NCBI RefSeq assembly: GCF_000967865.1 | Contig: NZ_JXRU01000030.1 | Coordinates: 1 to 64,000, forward strand | Reading direction: 5' to 3' | Origin: Microbacterium sp. SA39 | Lineage (GTDB): Bacteria > Actinomycetota > Actinomycetes > Actinomycetales > Microbacteriaceae | Length of the DNA: 64,000 bases | In this document: positions 55,252 to 63,134 of the stretch, piece after piece | How positions within the stretch are numbered: the stretch's first letter is position 1 | Layout: each line of letters starts with the position of its first letter | Program-made: the position numbers and the translations under genes | Notes under the pieces: model-generated | The model's input: only the letters and a program-made list of their open reading frames with translations | The model's database searches: none | What the model was told of the DNA's origin: nothing

Positions 55252-57084
55252 TCAGCCGCCGATCGGTACGTTCGTCGTGGAGACCGGCTCATCGTAGATC
55301 GCAGAGATCTCATCGGCGAAGTCGCTCATGATGACGTTGCGCTTGATGGACAGCTTCGGCGTCAGGTGTCCGGACGCTTCCGTCCACTCCGAATCGAGGA
55401 TGGTGAACTTGCGGATCGACTCGGCGCGCGAGACCCGGGCGTTCGCGCCGTCGACCGCCCGTTGCACCTCGGCGCGGACCGCATCGCTCCGGGAGGCCTG
55501 TTCGAGCGACATCTTCGCGTCGAGCCCATTGTTGGCGAGCCACGTCGGGAGCATCTCGGTGTCGAGAGTCATGAGCGCCGAGATGAAGGGACGCTGGTCT
55601 CCGACGACGACGACCTGACCGATGATCGGATTCGCGCGGATCGGGTCCTCGAGCGCCGCCGGTGCGACGTTCTTGCCGCCGGCGGTGACGATGATCTCCT
55701 TCTTGCGGCCCGTGATCGTGAGGAAGCCCTCGGAGTCGAAGCTGCCGATGTCGCCGGTGCGGAACCAGCCGCCGTCGCTGAAGGCCTCGGCGGTGGCCTC
55801 CGGGTTGTTCCAGTACTCCTTGAAGACGTTGACGCCGCGGACTTCGATCTCGCCGTCTTCGCCGAGGCGCACGCCGACACCGGGCAGCGCAGGACCGACT
55901 GTCCCGATCTTCGACTTGTCAGCCAGGTTCACGGTCGCCGGCGCCGTCGTCTCGGTGAGGCCGTACCCTTCGAGGATCACGACGCCGAGGCTGTGGAAGA
56001 AGTGGCCGAGACGCGGGCCCAGCGGCGCGGAACCGGAGACCGCGTAGACGACGTTGCCGCCCATCGCCGCCCGGAGCTTGCTGTAGACCAGCTTGTTGAA
56101 GAGGGCGAACTTGAGCTTCATCCCGAACGGGATCTTCTTGCCCTCTTCGAGCAGCTTGGAGTGCTCGATCGCCACATCGGCGGCGGCGCGGAAGATCTTG
56201 CCCTTGCCGCCGGCCTCGGCCTTCTGCTCGGCGGAGTTGTAGACCTTCTCGAACACGCGTGGGACGGCGAGGAGGAAGGTGGGCTTGAACGAGCCGAGTG
56301 CGGGGAGCAGCTGGCGCGTGTCGGGCTGATGCCCGGTGCGGACACCCGCGTGGATGTCGAGGATCGAGATGAACCGGGCGAACACGTGCGCGGTGGTGAT
56401 GAACAGCAGCGTCGAAGCGCCAGGCGTCTCCACGACAGCGTTCAGCGCCTTCGCCGAGTTGCGAGTGAGCTCGACGAAGTTGCTGTGGGTGAGCACGCAG
56501 CCCTTCGGCCGGCCGGTGGATCCGGACGTGTAGATGAGCGTCGCGATATCGGAGCCGACCGCGAGGTTCCGGCGCCGCTCGATCTCGGCATCCGTCACCG
56601 CCGCACCCTGGGCGGTGAGCGTGTCGATCGCACCGAGGTGCAACTGCCAGATCTCGCGGACCAGCGGCACGTCGCTGCGGATCTCGTCGACGCGCGCGAA
56701 GTGCTCGGGCGATTCGACGATGAGGGCGATCGCGCCGGAGTCCTCGAGGATCCACTGGATCTGGGAGGGGGAGCTGGTCTCGTAGATCGGCACCATGACG
56801 GCGCCGGCGTAGAAGAGCGCGAAGTCGACGAGAGTCCACTCGTACGTAGTGCGGGCGAGGAAGCCGACCTTCTCGCCGGGCTGGATGCCGGCGGCGGCGA
56901 AGCCCTTCGCCAAGGCGACCACGGCCGTCTGGAAGTCGGCGGCGGAGATGTCGCGCCAGCCGTCGCCCGCCGGAACGGAGAAGAGGGCGCGATCGGGTGT
57001 CGCAGCGACGCGCTGGAAGAGCAGGTCCGAGACGTTCGCGTCGGGGTCAGCGGGGACGATCGCGGGGACTTCAAACTGGACCAC
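55252..57084 (-). CDS. fadD: Long-chain acyl-CoA synthetase (FadD15-like)
   Basis: A 610-residue AMP-forming ligase. The AMP-binding core LIYTSGSTGRPKGCVLTHSN is near residues 185-204, YGLTETTAPATVNL follows, and the motif GWFRTGDIGSFDSEGFLTI carries the usual Asp. It activates long-chain fatty acids; like FadD15 it lies near plsC and aroG. GTG 57084 has GAAGGAG 7 nt upstream; the longer frame has no ribosome site. Confidence 0.94.
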   Translation of the reverse strand: MVQFEVPAIVPADPDANVSDLLFQRVAATPDRALFSVPAGDGWRDISAADFQTAVVALAKGFAAAGIQPGEKVGFLARTTYEWTLVDFALFYAGAVMVPIYETSSPSQIQWILEDSGAIALIVESPEHFARVDEIRSDVPLVREIWQLHLGAIDTLTAQGAAVTDAEIERRRNLAVGSDIATLIYTSGSTGRPKGCVLTHSNFVELTRNSAKALNAVVETPGASTLLFITTAHVFARFISILDIHAGVRTGHQPDTRQLLPALGSFKPTFLLAVPRVFEKVYNSAEQKAEAGGKGKIFRAAADVAIEHSKLLEEGKKIPFGMKLKFALFNKLVYSKLRAAMGGNVVYAVSGSAPLGPRLGHFFHSLGVVILEGYGLTETTAPATVNLADKSKIGTVGPALPGVGVRLGEDGEIEVRGVNVFKEYWNNPEATAEAFSDGGWFRTGDIGSFDSEGFLTITGRKKEIIVTAGGKNVAPAALEDPIRANPIIGQVVVVGDQRPFISALMTLDTEMLPTWLANNGLDAKMSLEQASRSDAVRAEVQRAVDGANARVSRAESIRKFTILDSEWTEASGHLTPKLSIKRNVIMSDFADEISAIYDEPVSTTNVPIGG

Positions 57085-57221
57085 GGCAGCTCCTTCGGTA
57101 CCGGTCGGGCAGGTGTATGACTTGAGTCTAGAGCATGACACCGCGTCGCAGCTCGGGTGAAACTCAGTCGCGATCCGGGCGTCCGGGTGAAGAACGCCGG
57201 AGCGGATGCCGAGCGCGGCGC

Positions 57222-57227
57222 TAGACT
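57222..57227 (+). promoter_or_regulatory. plsC -10 element (TAGACT)
   Basis: TAGACT 8 nt before ATG 57236; an almost leaderless message is predicted. The upstream in-frame ATG at 57206 would precede this promoter. Confidence 0.5.
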
Positions 57228-57235
57228 TCACCTCG

Positions 57236-57934
57236 ATGTTCTACTGGCTGATGAAGTACGTCGTGATCGGCCCCGTGGTCAAGGCGATCTTCCGCCCCTG
57301 GATCGTGGGTCGCAGCAACGTGCCCACGAACGGTGCCGCGATCCTCGCGAGCAACCATCTCTCCTTCGCCGATTCCATCTTCCTGCCGCTGGTGATCGAC
57401 CGTCCGATGTCGTTCCTCGCCAAGAGCGATTACTTCACGGGCCGAGGCATCAAGGGCGTCGCCACCAAGTTCTTCATGAAGGCGACCGGGCAGATCCCTA
57501 TCGATCGCTCCGGTGGCAAGGCCTCCGAGGCGTCGTTGAACACCGGGCTCCAGGTGCTCGGCGGGGGAGACCTCCTCGGGATCTACCCCGAGGGCACGCG
57601 CAGCCCCGACGGCAAGCTCTATCGCGGGCGTACCGGCATCGCGCGGATGGCGCTCGAGGCCAAGGTGCCGGTGGTGCCCGTGATCATGGTCGACACCGAC
57701 ACGGCCATGCCGATCGGCCGCCGTGTCCCGCGCGTCATGCGTGTCGGAATCGTCATCGGGGAGCCGCTCGACTTCTCCCGCTACGCCGGGATGGAGAACG
57801 ACCGGTACATCCTCCGCTCGGTCACCGACGAGATCATGGTGGCCCTTCATCGTCTGGGTCAGCAGGAGTACGAAGACGTCTATGCGTCTACCGTCAAGGA
57901 CCGTCTACCCTCCCGCGTCACACAGGCCTCCTAG
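57236..57934 (+). CDS. plsC: 1-acyl-sn-glycerol-3-phosphate acyltransferase (PlsC family)
   Basis: A 232-residue membrane-associated acyltransferase with the HX4D motif SNHLSFADSIFLP near residues 39-51 and GIYPEGTRSPDG near 116. It transfers an acyl group to lysophosphatidic acid. ATG 57236 is set by the TAGACT box and the membrane helix at the N-terminus. Its position corresponds to Rv2182c. Confidence 0.92.
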   Translation: MFYWLMKYVVIGPVVKAIFRPWIVGRSNVPTNGAAILASNHLSFADSIFLPLVIDRPMSFLAKSDYFTGRGIKGVATKFFMKATGQIPIDRSGGKASEASLNTGLQVLGGGDLLGIYPEGTRSPDGKLYRGRTGIARMALEAKVPVVPVIMVDTDTAMPIGRRVPRVMRVGIVIGEPLDFSRYAGMENDRYILRSVTDEIMVALHRLGQQEYEDVYASTVKDRLPSRVTQAS

Positions 57935-57959
57935 AGCGTCTCGGCTGCACGCCGACCAC

Positions 57960-57965
57960 TAGGCT
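57960..57965 (+). promoter_or_regulatory. Leaderless -10 element (TAGGCT) of aroG
   Basis: TAGGCT-TGAGGC-ATG(57972); the predicted start is the A of ATG. Confidence 0.55.
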
Positions 57966-57971
57966 TGAGGC

Positions 57972-59312
57972 ATGCTCCCGCACCACATCGACGCCCTTGA
58001 TGCATGGCGCTCGCTTCCCATCAAGCAGCAGCCGCAGTGGCCCGACGCGGACCGCGTCGCCGACGTCTCCCGGCAGATCGCCTCGCTTCCCCCGCTGGTC
58101 TTCGCCGGAGAGGTCGACAACCTCCGCGAGCGTCTGGCGCGTGCGGCATCCGGGCAGGCATTCCTGCTCCAGGGGGGCGACTGCGCCGAGACCTTCGCCG
58201 GAGCGACCGCCGAGCAGATCCGCAATCGCATCAAGACGGTGCTGCAGATGGCCGTCGTGCTCACCTACGGAGCGTCCATGCCCATCGTGAAGATGGGGCG
58301 CATGGCCGGGCAGTTCGCCAAGCCGCGATCGAGCGACTCGGAGACGCGCGGCGACGTCACGCTGCCCGCCTACCGAGGCGACATCGTCAACGGCTACGAC
58401 TTCACCGAGGGCTCCCGTCGGGCCGATCCCGGCCGGCTGCTGCAGGGCTACCACACGGCGGTCTCCACCCTGAACCTCATCCGCGCCTTCACGCAGGGTG
58501 GCTTCGCCGATCTCCGCGAGGTGCACTCGTGGAACAAGGGCTTCGCACAGAACCCGGCCAATCAGCGTTACGAGCGCATGGCGGCGGAGATCGACCGCGC
58601 CATCAAGTTCATGGAGGCCGCGGGCGCCGATTTCGACGAACTGAAGCGAGTCGAGTTCTTCACGGGCCACGAGGGCCTGCTGATGGACTACGAGCGCCCG
58701 ATGACTCGCATCGATTCGCGGACAGACACTCCGTACAACACCTCCGCCCACTTCCTCTGGATCGGCGAGCGCACGCGCGATCTCGACGGGGCGCACGTCG
58801 ACTACTTCTCGAAGATCCGCAATCCCATCGGCGTCAAGCTCGGGCCGACGACCTCGCCCGACACAGCCCTCGCATTGATCGACAAGCTCGACCCGGAGCG
58901 CGAGCCCGGGCGGCTGACGTTCATCACGCGTATGGGCGCCGGCAAGATCCGCGATGCTCTGCCGCCGCTGCTCGAGGCCGTGCGCGATTCGGGGGCGCAG
59001 CCGCTCTGGGTCACCGATCCCATGCACGGGAACGGCATCACGACGCCGACCGGCTACAAGACGCGTCGATTCGATGACGTCGTCGACGAGGTGCGCGGCT
59101 TCTTCGAGGCGCACCGCGCCGTGGGCACGTTCCCCGGCGGCATCCACGTAGAGCTCACCGGAGACGATGTCACGGAGTGCCTCGGAGGTTCGGAGCAGAT
59201 CGACGAGGCCGCTCTCGCGACGCGCTACGAGAGCCTGTGCGACCCGCGCCTGAACCATATGCAGTCGCTCGAACTCGCCTTCCTCGTCGCAGAGGAGCTC
59301 GAGAAGCGCTGA
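57972..59312 (+). CDS. aroG: Class II 3-deoxy-7-phosphoheptulonate (DAHP) synthase
   Basis: A 446-residue enzyme of the plant/actinobacterial class II type that condenses PEP and erythrose 4-phosphate to open the shikimate pathway. Marks are FLLQGGDCAETFAG near residue 62, VKMGRMAGQFAKPRS, and the C-terminal GGIHVELTGDDVTECLGG. Regulation by tryptophan and phenylalanine is known for this class. A 13-bp hairpin follows. Confidence 0.96.
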   Translation: MLPHHIDALDAWRSLPIKQQPQWPDADRVADVSRQIASLPPLVFAGEVDNLRERLARAASGQAFLLQGGDCAETFAGATAEQIRNRIKTVLQMAVVLTYGASMPIVKMGRMAGQFAKPRSSDSETRGDVTLPAYRGDIVNGYDFTEGSRRADPGRLLQGYHTAVSTLNLIRAFTQGGFADLREVHSWNKGFAQNPANQRYERMAAEIDRAIKFMEAAGADFDELKRVEFFTGHEGLLMDYERPMTRIDSRTDTPYNTSAHFLWIGERTRDLDGAHVDYFSKIRNPIGVKLGPTTSPDTALALIDKLDPEREPGRLTFITRMGAGKIRDALPPLLEAVRDSGAQPLWVTDPMHGNGITTPTGYKTRRFDDVVDEVRGFFEAHRAVGTFPGGIHVELTGDDVTECLGGSEQIDEAALATRYESLCDPRLNHMQSLELAFLVAEELEKR

Positions 59313-59325
59313 GCATCGGGAATGG

Positions 59326-59363
59326 AGAACCCGCCCTCACCGTCGATCGGGAGGGCGGGTTCT
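59326..59363 (+). terminator. aroG terminator
   Basis: 13-bp stem AGAACCCGCCCTC (59326-59338) with its complement at 59351-59363 and a 12-nt loop. It lies between aroG and the converging kinase gene. Confidence 0.8.
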
Positions 59364-59403
59364 GCGTTGTCGGGCGCGGTGAGGCGTATCACGACGAGGG
59401 CGA

Positions 59404-61335
59404 TCACCCGGCGGCGAACACGCGAACTTCGCTTCCCCGCACGCGCGCCTGCCCGGCCTCCGGATCGGTGCGCGTCGCGGTGAAGATGTCCCAGACGAGT
59501 TCCGGCGCGGCGGTTACCGGCTTGAACCCGGCATCCTGCAGTCTCGCCACGGCGTCCCGGATGGAGATGCCGGACACGTCGGGGATCTCGATGGGCTCGG
59601 GCCCGATCGAGACGATCAGTCGAACCTCGTCACCCGGGCGCCAGTTGCCCTCTTGGGCGCGGTCCGCGAAGCCGATGACGCGCCCCTCGGCGATCGAGTC
59701 GCTGTACTGCTCGATGCGCTCATCCGCGACGTTGAGTCCCTTGTCGGTCAGCGCCTGGGTCGCCTGCTGCACCGAGGTGTCGGTGACGTCGGGCAGCTGT
59801 CCCAGCGACACGAAGAAGTCGACGGTGTCCGCCTCGAACAGTTCGCATCCGCCGCCGCATTCGTACTTGTCGCCACCCGCGCGAGGTGCGACGTAGGCAT
59901 TGATCACGACGCCTGCCGCGGCATCCGAGAACAGTTCGAGCTTCTCGTCCGCGACGGTGACATTCAGGGAGTCGAGGTACGCACGGGCCTCGTCCTCGGT
60001 CTTGCCGTTGAGTGCTTCGACGGTGTGCGGCCGTGGTCCGAGGGAGATCAGGACGGTCACCTCCGCGCCCTTGTCGAGCCGGTCGCCGGCCTGAGGGTCG
60101 GTGCGGATGGCCACATCCCTCTCGACGTCGATCGAGTACTCCTCACCGCGGACCGGGGCGAGACCCTCGGCAGTAAGGGTTTCGGCCGCCTGGTCGTACG
60201 TCGACCCTGCGACGTCGGGCACCGCGATCAGCGACCCCGGTCCCGAACCGAACCACCAACCGACGCCTCCGGCGAGGACCGCCAGCAGCAGCACGAATGC
60301 GAGCAGGAATGCTCCGCGGGCACGACGACGCGACGCGCGGCGACGCAGGATCGTCGCGTTGTCGATCGTCTGCGGGGCGGGTCCCGTCGGGTCCGCGATC
60401 ACGATCGTGCTCGGCATCACCTTGGTCAGATCGCCCGAGTCGCCTTGGCTGCGCTGCGACATCGTCGCTGCGGCGACCGCGGGTGCTATGCCGAGCTCGC
60501 GCTCGATCTCGCGCAGACGGTCAAGCATCTGCTGGGCGTCGTCGGGGCGCTCGTCCGGCGACTTCTCGGTCGCCCAGAGCACGAGCTCGTCGAGTGGATC
60601 GGGAACGCCGGGGTTGCGGACGCTCGGTCGGGGGACCGATTCGGTGGCGTGCTGGAAGGCGATCTGCATGGGCTGCTCGCCCTTGTACGGCTGTTCCCCG
60701 ACGAGCATCTCGTAGAGCATGATGCCGAGCGCGTAGATGTCACTGCGCGCATCGGCTGTGCCGCGGGTCACGAGCTCCGGCGCGAGATACGCGATCGTCC
60801 CGAGCAGCTGCTGCCCGGTCGCAGTGTTCGCGGTCGTCGCTCTGGCGAGTCCGAAATCGCCGATCTTGATCCGGCCGTCCTCAGCGAGGAGTACGTTCTC
60901 GGGCTTCACATCACGGTGCACGATCCCGGCGCGGTGCGCGGCGGAGAGCCCGGCGAGGATCGCATCCATGATCGTGATGGTCTGCGGGATCGTGAGCCTC
61001 TTCTGCTCGCGCAACAGCTCGCGCAGCGTGATGCCCGGCAGATACTCCATGACCAGGTAGGCGAGCTCACCGTCCTGGCCCTGATCGAAGACATTGACCA
61101 CGTGCGGGTCCGCGAGGCGGGCGGCGGCCCGTGCCTCCTGGATGAAGCGGCTCTGGAAGGCCGAATCGTCGCTGAGGTGCGCGTGCATGACCTTGAGCGC
61201 GATGCGGCGTTCGAGGCGGAGGTCGGTGGCCACGTAGACCGTGGCCATGCCGCCGCGGGCGATCCGGGCCCGCACGCGGTAGCGACCGTCGACAAGCCGC
61301 CCGATGAGGGGGTCGGCCTGATGATTGGTCGTCAC
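59404..61335 (-). CDS. pknL: PASTA-domain serine/threonine protein kinase (PknL-position)
   Basis: A 643-residue membrane kinase. The catalytic domain (about residues 15-280) has the Gly loop RIARGGMATVYVA, the Lys in IALKVM, IVHRDVKPENVLL and IGDFGLARA with the GTIAYLAPE activation end. A membrane segment is at about residue 340-362 and four PASTA repeats follow outside. The second PASTA contains an inserted CGGGC, likely a disulfide loop. PASTA domains sense wall precursors. The gene order (aroG, kinase, Rv2175c-like gene, prenyl synthase) fits PknL. GTG 61335 is leaderless (TAGAAT). Confidence 0.94.
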   Translation of the reverse strand: MTTNHQADPLIGRLVDGRYRVRARIARGGMATVYVATDLRLERRIALKVMHAHLSDDSAFQSRFIQEARAAARLADPHVVNVFDQGQDGELAYLVMEYLPGITLRELLREQKRLTIPQTITIMDAILAGLSAAHRAGIVHRDVKPENVLLAEDGRIKIGDFGLARATTANTATGQQLLGTIAYLAPELVTRGTADARSDIYALGIMLYEMLVGEQPYKGEQPMQIAFQHATESVPRPSVRNPGVPDPLDELVLWATEKSPDERPDDAQQMLDRLREIERELGIAPAVAAATMSQRSQGDSGDLTKVMPSTIVIADPTGPAPQTIDNATILRRRASRRRARGAFLLAFVLLLAVLAGGVGWWFGSGPGSLIAVPDVAGSTYDQAAETLTAEGLAPVRGEEYSIDVERDVAIRTDPQAGDRLDKGAEVTVLISLGPRPHTVEALNGKTEDEARAYLDSLNVTVADEKLELFSDAAAGVVINAYVAPRAGGDKYECGGGCELFEADTVDFFVSLGQLPDVTDTSVQQATQALTDKGLNVADERIEQYSDSIAEGRVIGFADRAQEGNWRPGDEVRLIVSIGPEPIEIPDVSGISIRDAVARLQDAGFKPVTAAPELVWDIFTATRTDPEAGQARVRGSEVRVFAAG

Positions 61336-61341
61336 GTCAGA

Positions 61342-61347
61342 ATTCTA
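61342..61347 (-). promoter_or_regulatory. Leaderless -10 element (TAGAAT) of the kinase gene
   Basis: Minus strand TAGAAT-TCTGAC-GTG; no ribosome site. Confidence 0.6.
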
Positions 61348-61413
61348 TGGAGGACTGCCTGAAAGAGAGGGGAACGGCGCACCCCTGAGGGCTGTGGGTT
61401 TTCCTCGTGCGGC

Positions 61414-62595
61414 TCAGCCGTGGAGCGCGAGCCAGCTGTACGCCTGTGCTTCCCACTGGCCGTACTTGTCGGGATAGGCGGAGATCTGCACGGCCTGAGC
61501 CGCGTCGGTGAACGCCATGCTCTCCCAGCCGGGGATGTCGAGGAGGCCGCGCGTCATGTGCCCGTTCGGGTCACTCGGACCGCCGTAGAACACGCGCGTG
61601 CTGCGATCCGCGTCCATGATCTGTTCCGGAGCCCCCCAGCCCGTGCTCGGACGCTGCTGGAAGATGCCGAGCGAGTCGCGGTCGCCCCAGTCGAGATTGC
61701 GCAGACCGGACTCGACCATGCCCGTGGCCAGAGCGATCGCGATTGCGCGGTCCGAGACGCCCAGCTCGCGCCCGATGCGGATGATGAGCGCCGCATTCGC
61801 GGCCTGCTCCGCGTCGAGCGTCGATGTCGCGGCAGCGGGCGCCGCCGCAGGTGCTGCTGCCGGTGCCGCCACCGCGCCCTGTACGCCGATGGTCTGGCCG
61901 GGGTAGATGATCGACGACGCATCGAGACCGTTCAGAGCGAAGAGCGCTGGGGTCGTGGTCCCGTACTTCTGCGCGATCCCGAAGAGAGTGTCTCCGGCGA
62001 CGACGGTGTGGGTCGCGGTGACGGCCGGGGCGACGGCGGTCACGGGTGCTGCCGCCGGGGCGACCGCGACCGGGGTGGCTGCGCCGGACACCGCGAGAGT
62101 CTGCCCCGGGTAGATCACCGAGGCGCGGGTCAGGCCGTTCGCGGCGAATACCGCGTCGACGGTGGTCCCGTACTTCTGCGCGATCGCATAGATCGTGTCG
62201 CCGGCGACCACGGCATGCACGGTCGCCGCAGGGGCGGCCGGTGCTGCCGCGGACGTAGCGGCCGCGACGATGGGTGCCTGAAGGATCAGAGTCTGGCCGG
62301 GATAGATGACCGAGCGCCAGGAGAGGCCGTTCCAGACCAGCACGTCGGCCGTGCGGAGACCGAAGCGCGAGGCGATCGCCGAGATGGTGTCACCGGGCTG
62401 CACCGCGTAGTTCGCCGGTGGAACCTGGGCGGGCACGAGGCGGAGCGGCGTCGAACGTTGACGCTCGACGGCATTCGGCGCGGTCGCCGCCTCCGCCGGT
62501 GCGGTCAGGAGCGTTCCGGCCAGCGCGCCGATCACGGCGGCGGGCATGCCGAGCTGAAGATATCGCGTGCGACGCGTGGCGTTGTCGAGTCCCAA
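61414..62595 (-). CDS. Secreted LysM protein with lysozyme-like domain
   Basis: A 393-residue protein. A signal peptide (residues about 12-38, ending TAPAEAATA) is followed by three LysM domains (YAVQPGDTISAIASRFGL; VVAGDTIYAIAQKYGT; VVAGDTLFGIAQKYGT). The C-terminal lysozyme-like part contains the probable catalytic Glu in ATGMVESGLRNLDWGDRDS and GIFQQRPSTGWG. It binds peptidoglycan and probably cleaves or senses it. The TTG start 62595 with GGGGG upstream is accepted because the signal peptide starts right after it. Inserted between the kinase and its usual partner gene. Confidence 0.85.
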   Translation of the reverse strand: MGLDNATRRTRYLQLGMPAAVIGALAGTLLTAPAEAATAPNAVERQRSTPLRLVPAQVPPANYAVQPGDTISAIASRFGLRTADVLVWNGLSWRSVIYPGQTLILQAPIVAAATSAAAPAAPAATVHAVVAGDTIYAIAQKYGTTVDAVFAANGLTRASVIYPGQTLAVSGAATPVAVAPAAAPVTAVAPAVTATHTVVAGDTLFGIAQKYGTTTPALFALNGLDASSIIYPGQTIGVQGAVAAPAAAPAAAPAAATSTLDAEQAANAALIIRIGRELGVSDRAIAIALATGMVESGLRNLDWGDRDSLGIFQQRPSTGWGAPEQIMDADRSTRVFYGGPSDPNGHMTRGLLDIPGWESMAFTDAAQAVQISAYPDKYGQWEAQAYSWLALHG

Positions 62596-62628
62596 GGGTC
62601 CCCCTTTTCGAGCACCTCACGTTGACAC

Positions 62629-62668
62629 GGAAGTAAACGGAAGTCAACTGGAGTGACAGAAGTGAAGG
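62629..62668. promoter_or_regulatory. 10-bp-periodic direct repeats in a divergent promoter
   Basis: Successive 10-nt units GGAAGTAAAC, GGAAGTCAAC, TGGAGTGACA and GAAGTGAAGG, with a further ACTGGAGTG at about 62674-62682. The phase of one helical turn suggests a regulator that binds one DNA face, such as an OmpR-family response regulator. Lies between the LysM gene and the Rv2175c-like gene. Confidence 0.5.
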
Positions 62669-62714
62669 ATGTGACTGGAGTGCCGACATGCGGCATCCGA
62701 TCGGAGGTGAGATA

Positions 62715-63074
62715 GTGGGCAGCGTGTCTGAGAACGTTGTGGAAACCCCTGCCGTCGAGTGGCTGACCATGCCCGACCTCGTCGAGGCGCTGGACCTGCC
62801 GCTGGGTCGAGTGCGCCGCCTGATCGATGAGCACTACCTCGTCGGCTCTCGACGCACCGGCGTCTTCGCGGTTCCGGCGGCCTTCGTCGTGGACGGGCAG
62901 CCGCTCAGTTCCCTGCGCGGCACGATCATCGTGCTGCAGGATGCCGGCTTCACCGACGACGAGCTCATCGACTGGCTGTTCGAGGAGGAGGAGAGCCTCG
63001 GACGTTCGCCGATCGCCGCACTCCTCGCCGGTCACAAGAGCGCGGTCCGCCGACTCGCTCGCACGCTCGCCTGA
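62715..63074 (+). CDS. Rv2175c-like DNA-binding protein
   Basis: A 119-residue protein with an N-terminal winged-helix (WLTMPDLVEALDLPLGRVRR) and a C-terminal helical domain (DDELIDWLFEEEESLGRSPI). Same size and position as M. tuberculosis Rv2175c, a substrate of the kinase PknL whose DNA binding is lost on phosphorylation. GTG 62715 is preferred because GGAGG lies 7 nt upstream; the ATG at 62688 would precede it. Phosphorylation here is inferred from position only. Confidence 0.85.
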   Translation: MGSVSENVVETPAVEWLTMPDLVEALDLPLGRVRRLIDEHYLVGSRRTGVFAVPAAFVVDGQPLSSLRGTIIVLQDAGFTDDELIDWLFEEEESLGRSPIAALLAGHKSAVRRLARTLA

Positions 63075-63134
63075 CCGGAATTCCGGCGCAGGCGTGCTCC
63101 CGTCCAGGACGTGCGCAGTAGCAGGACCGCCGTC

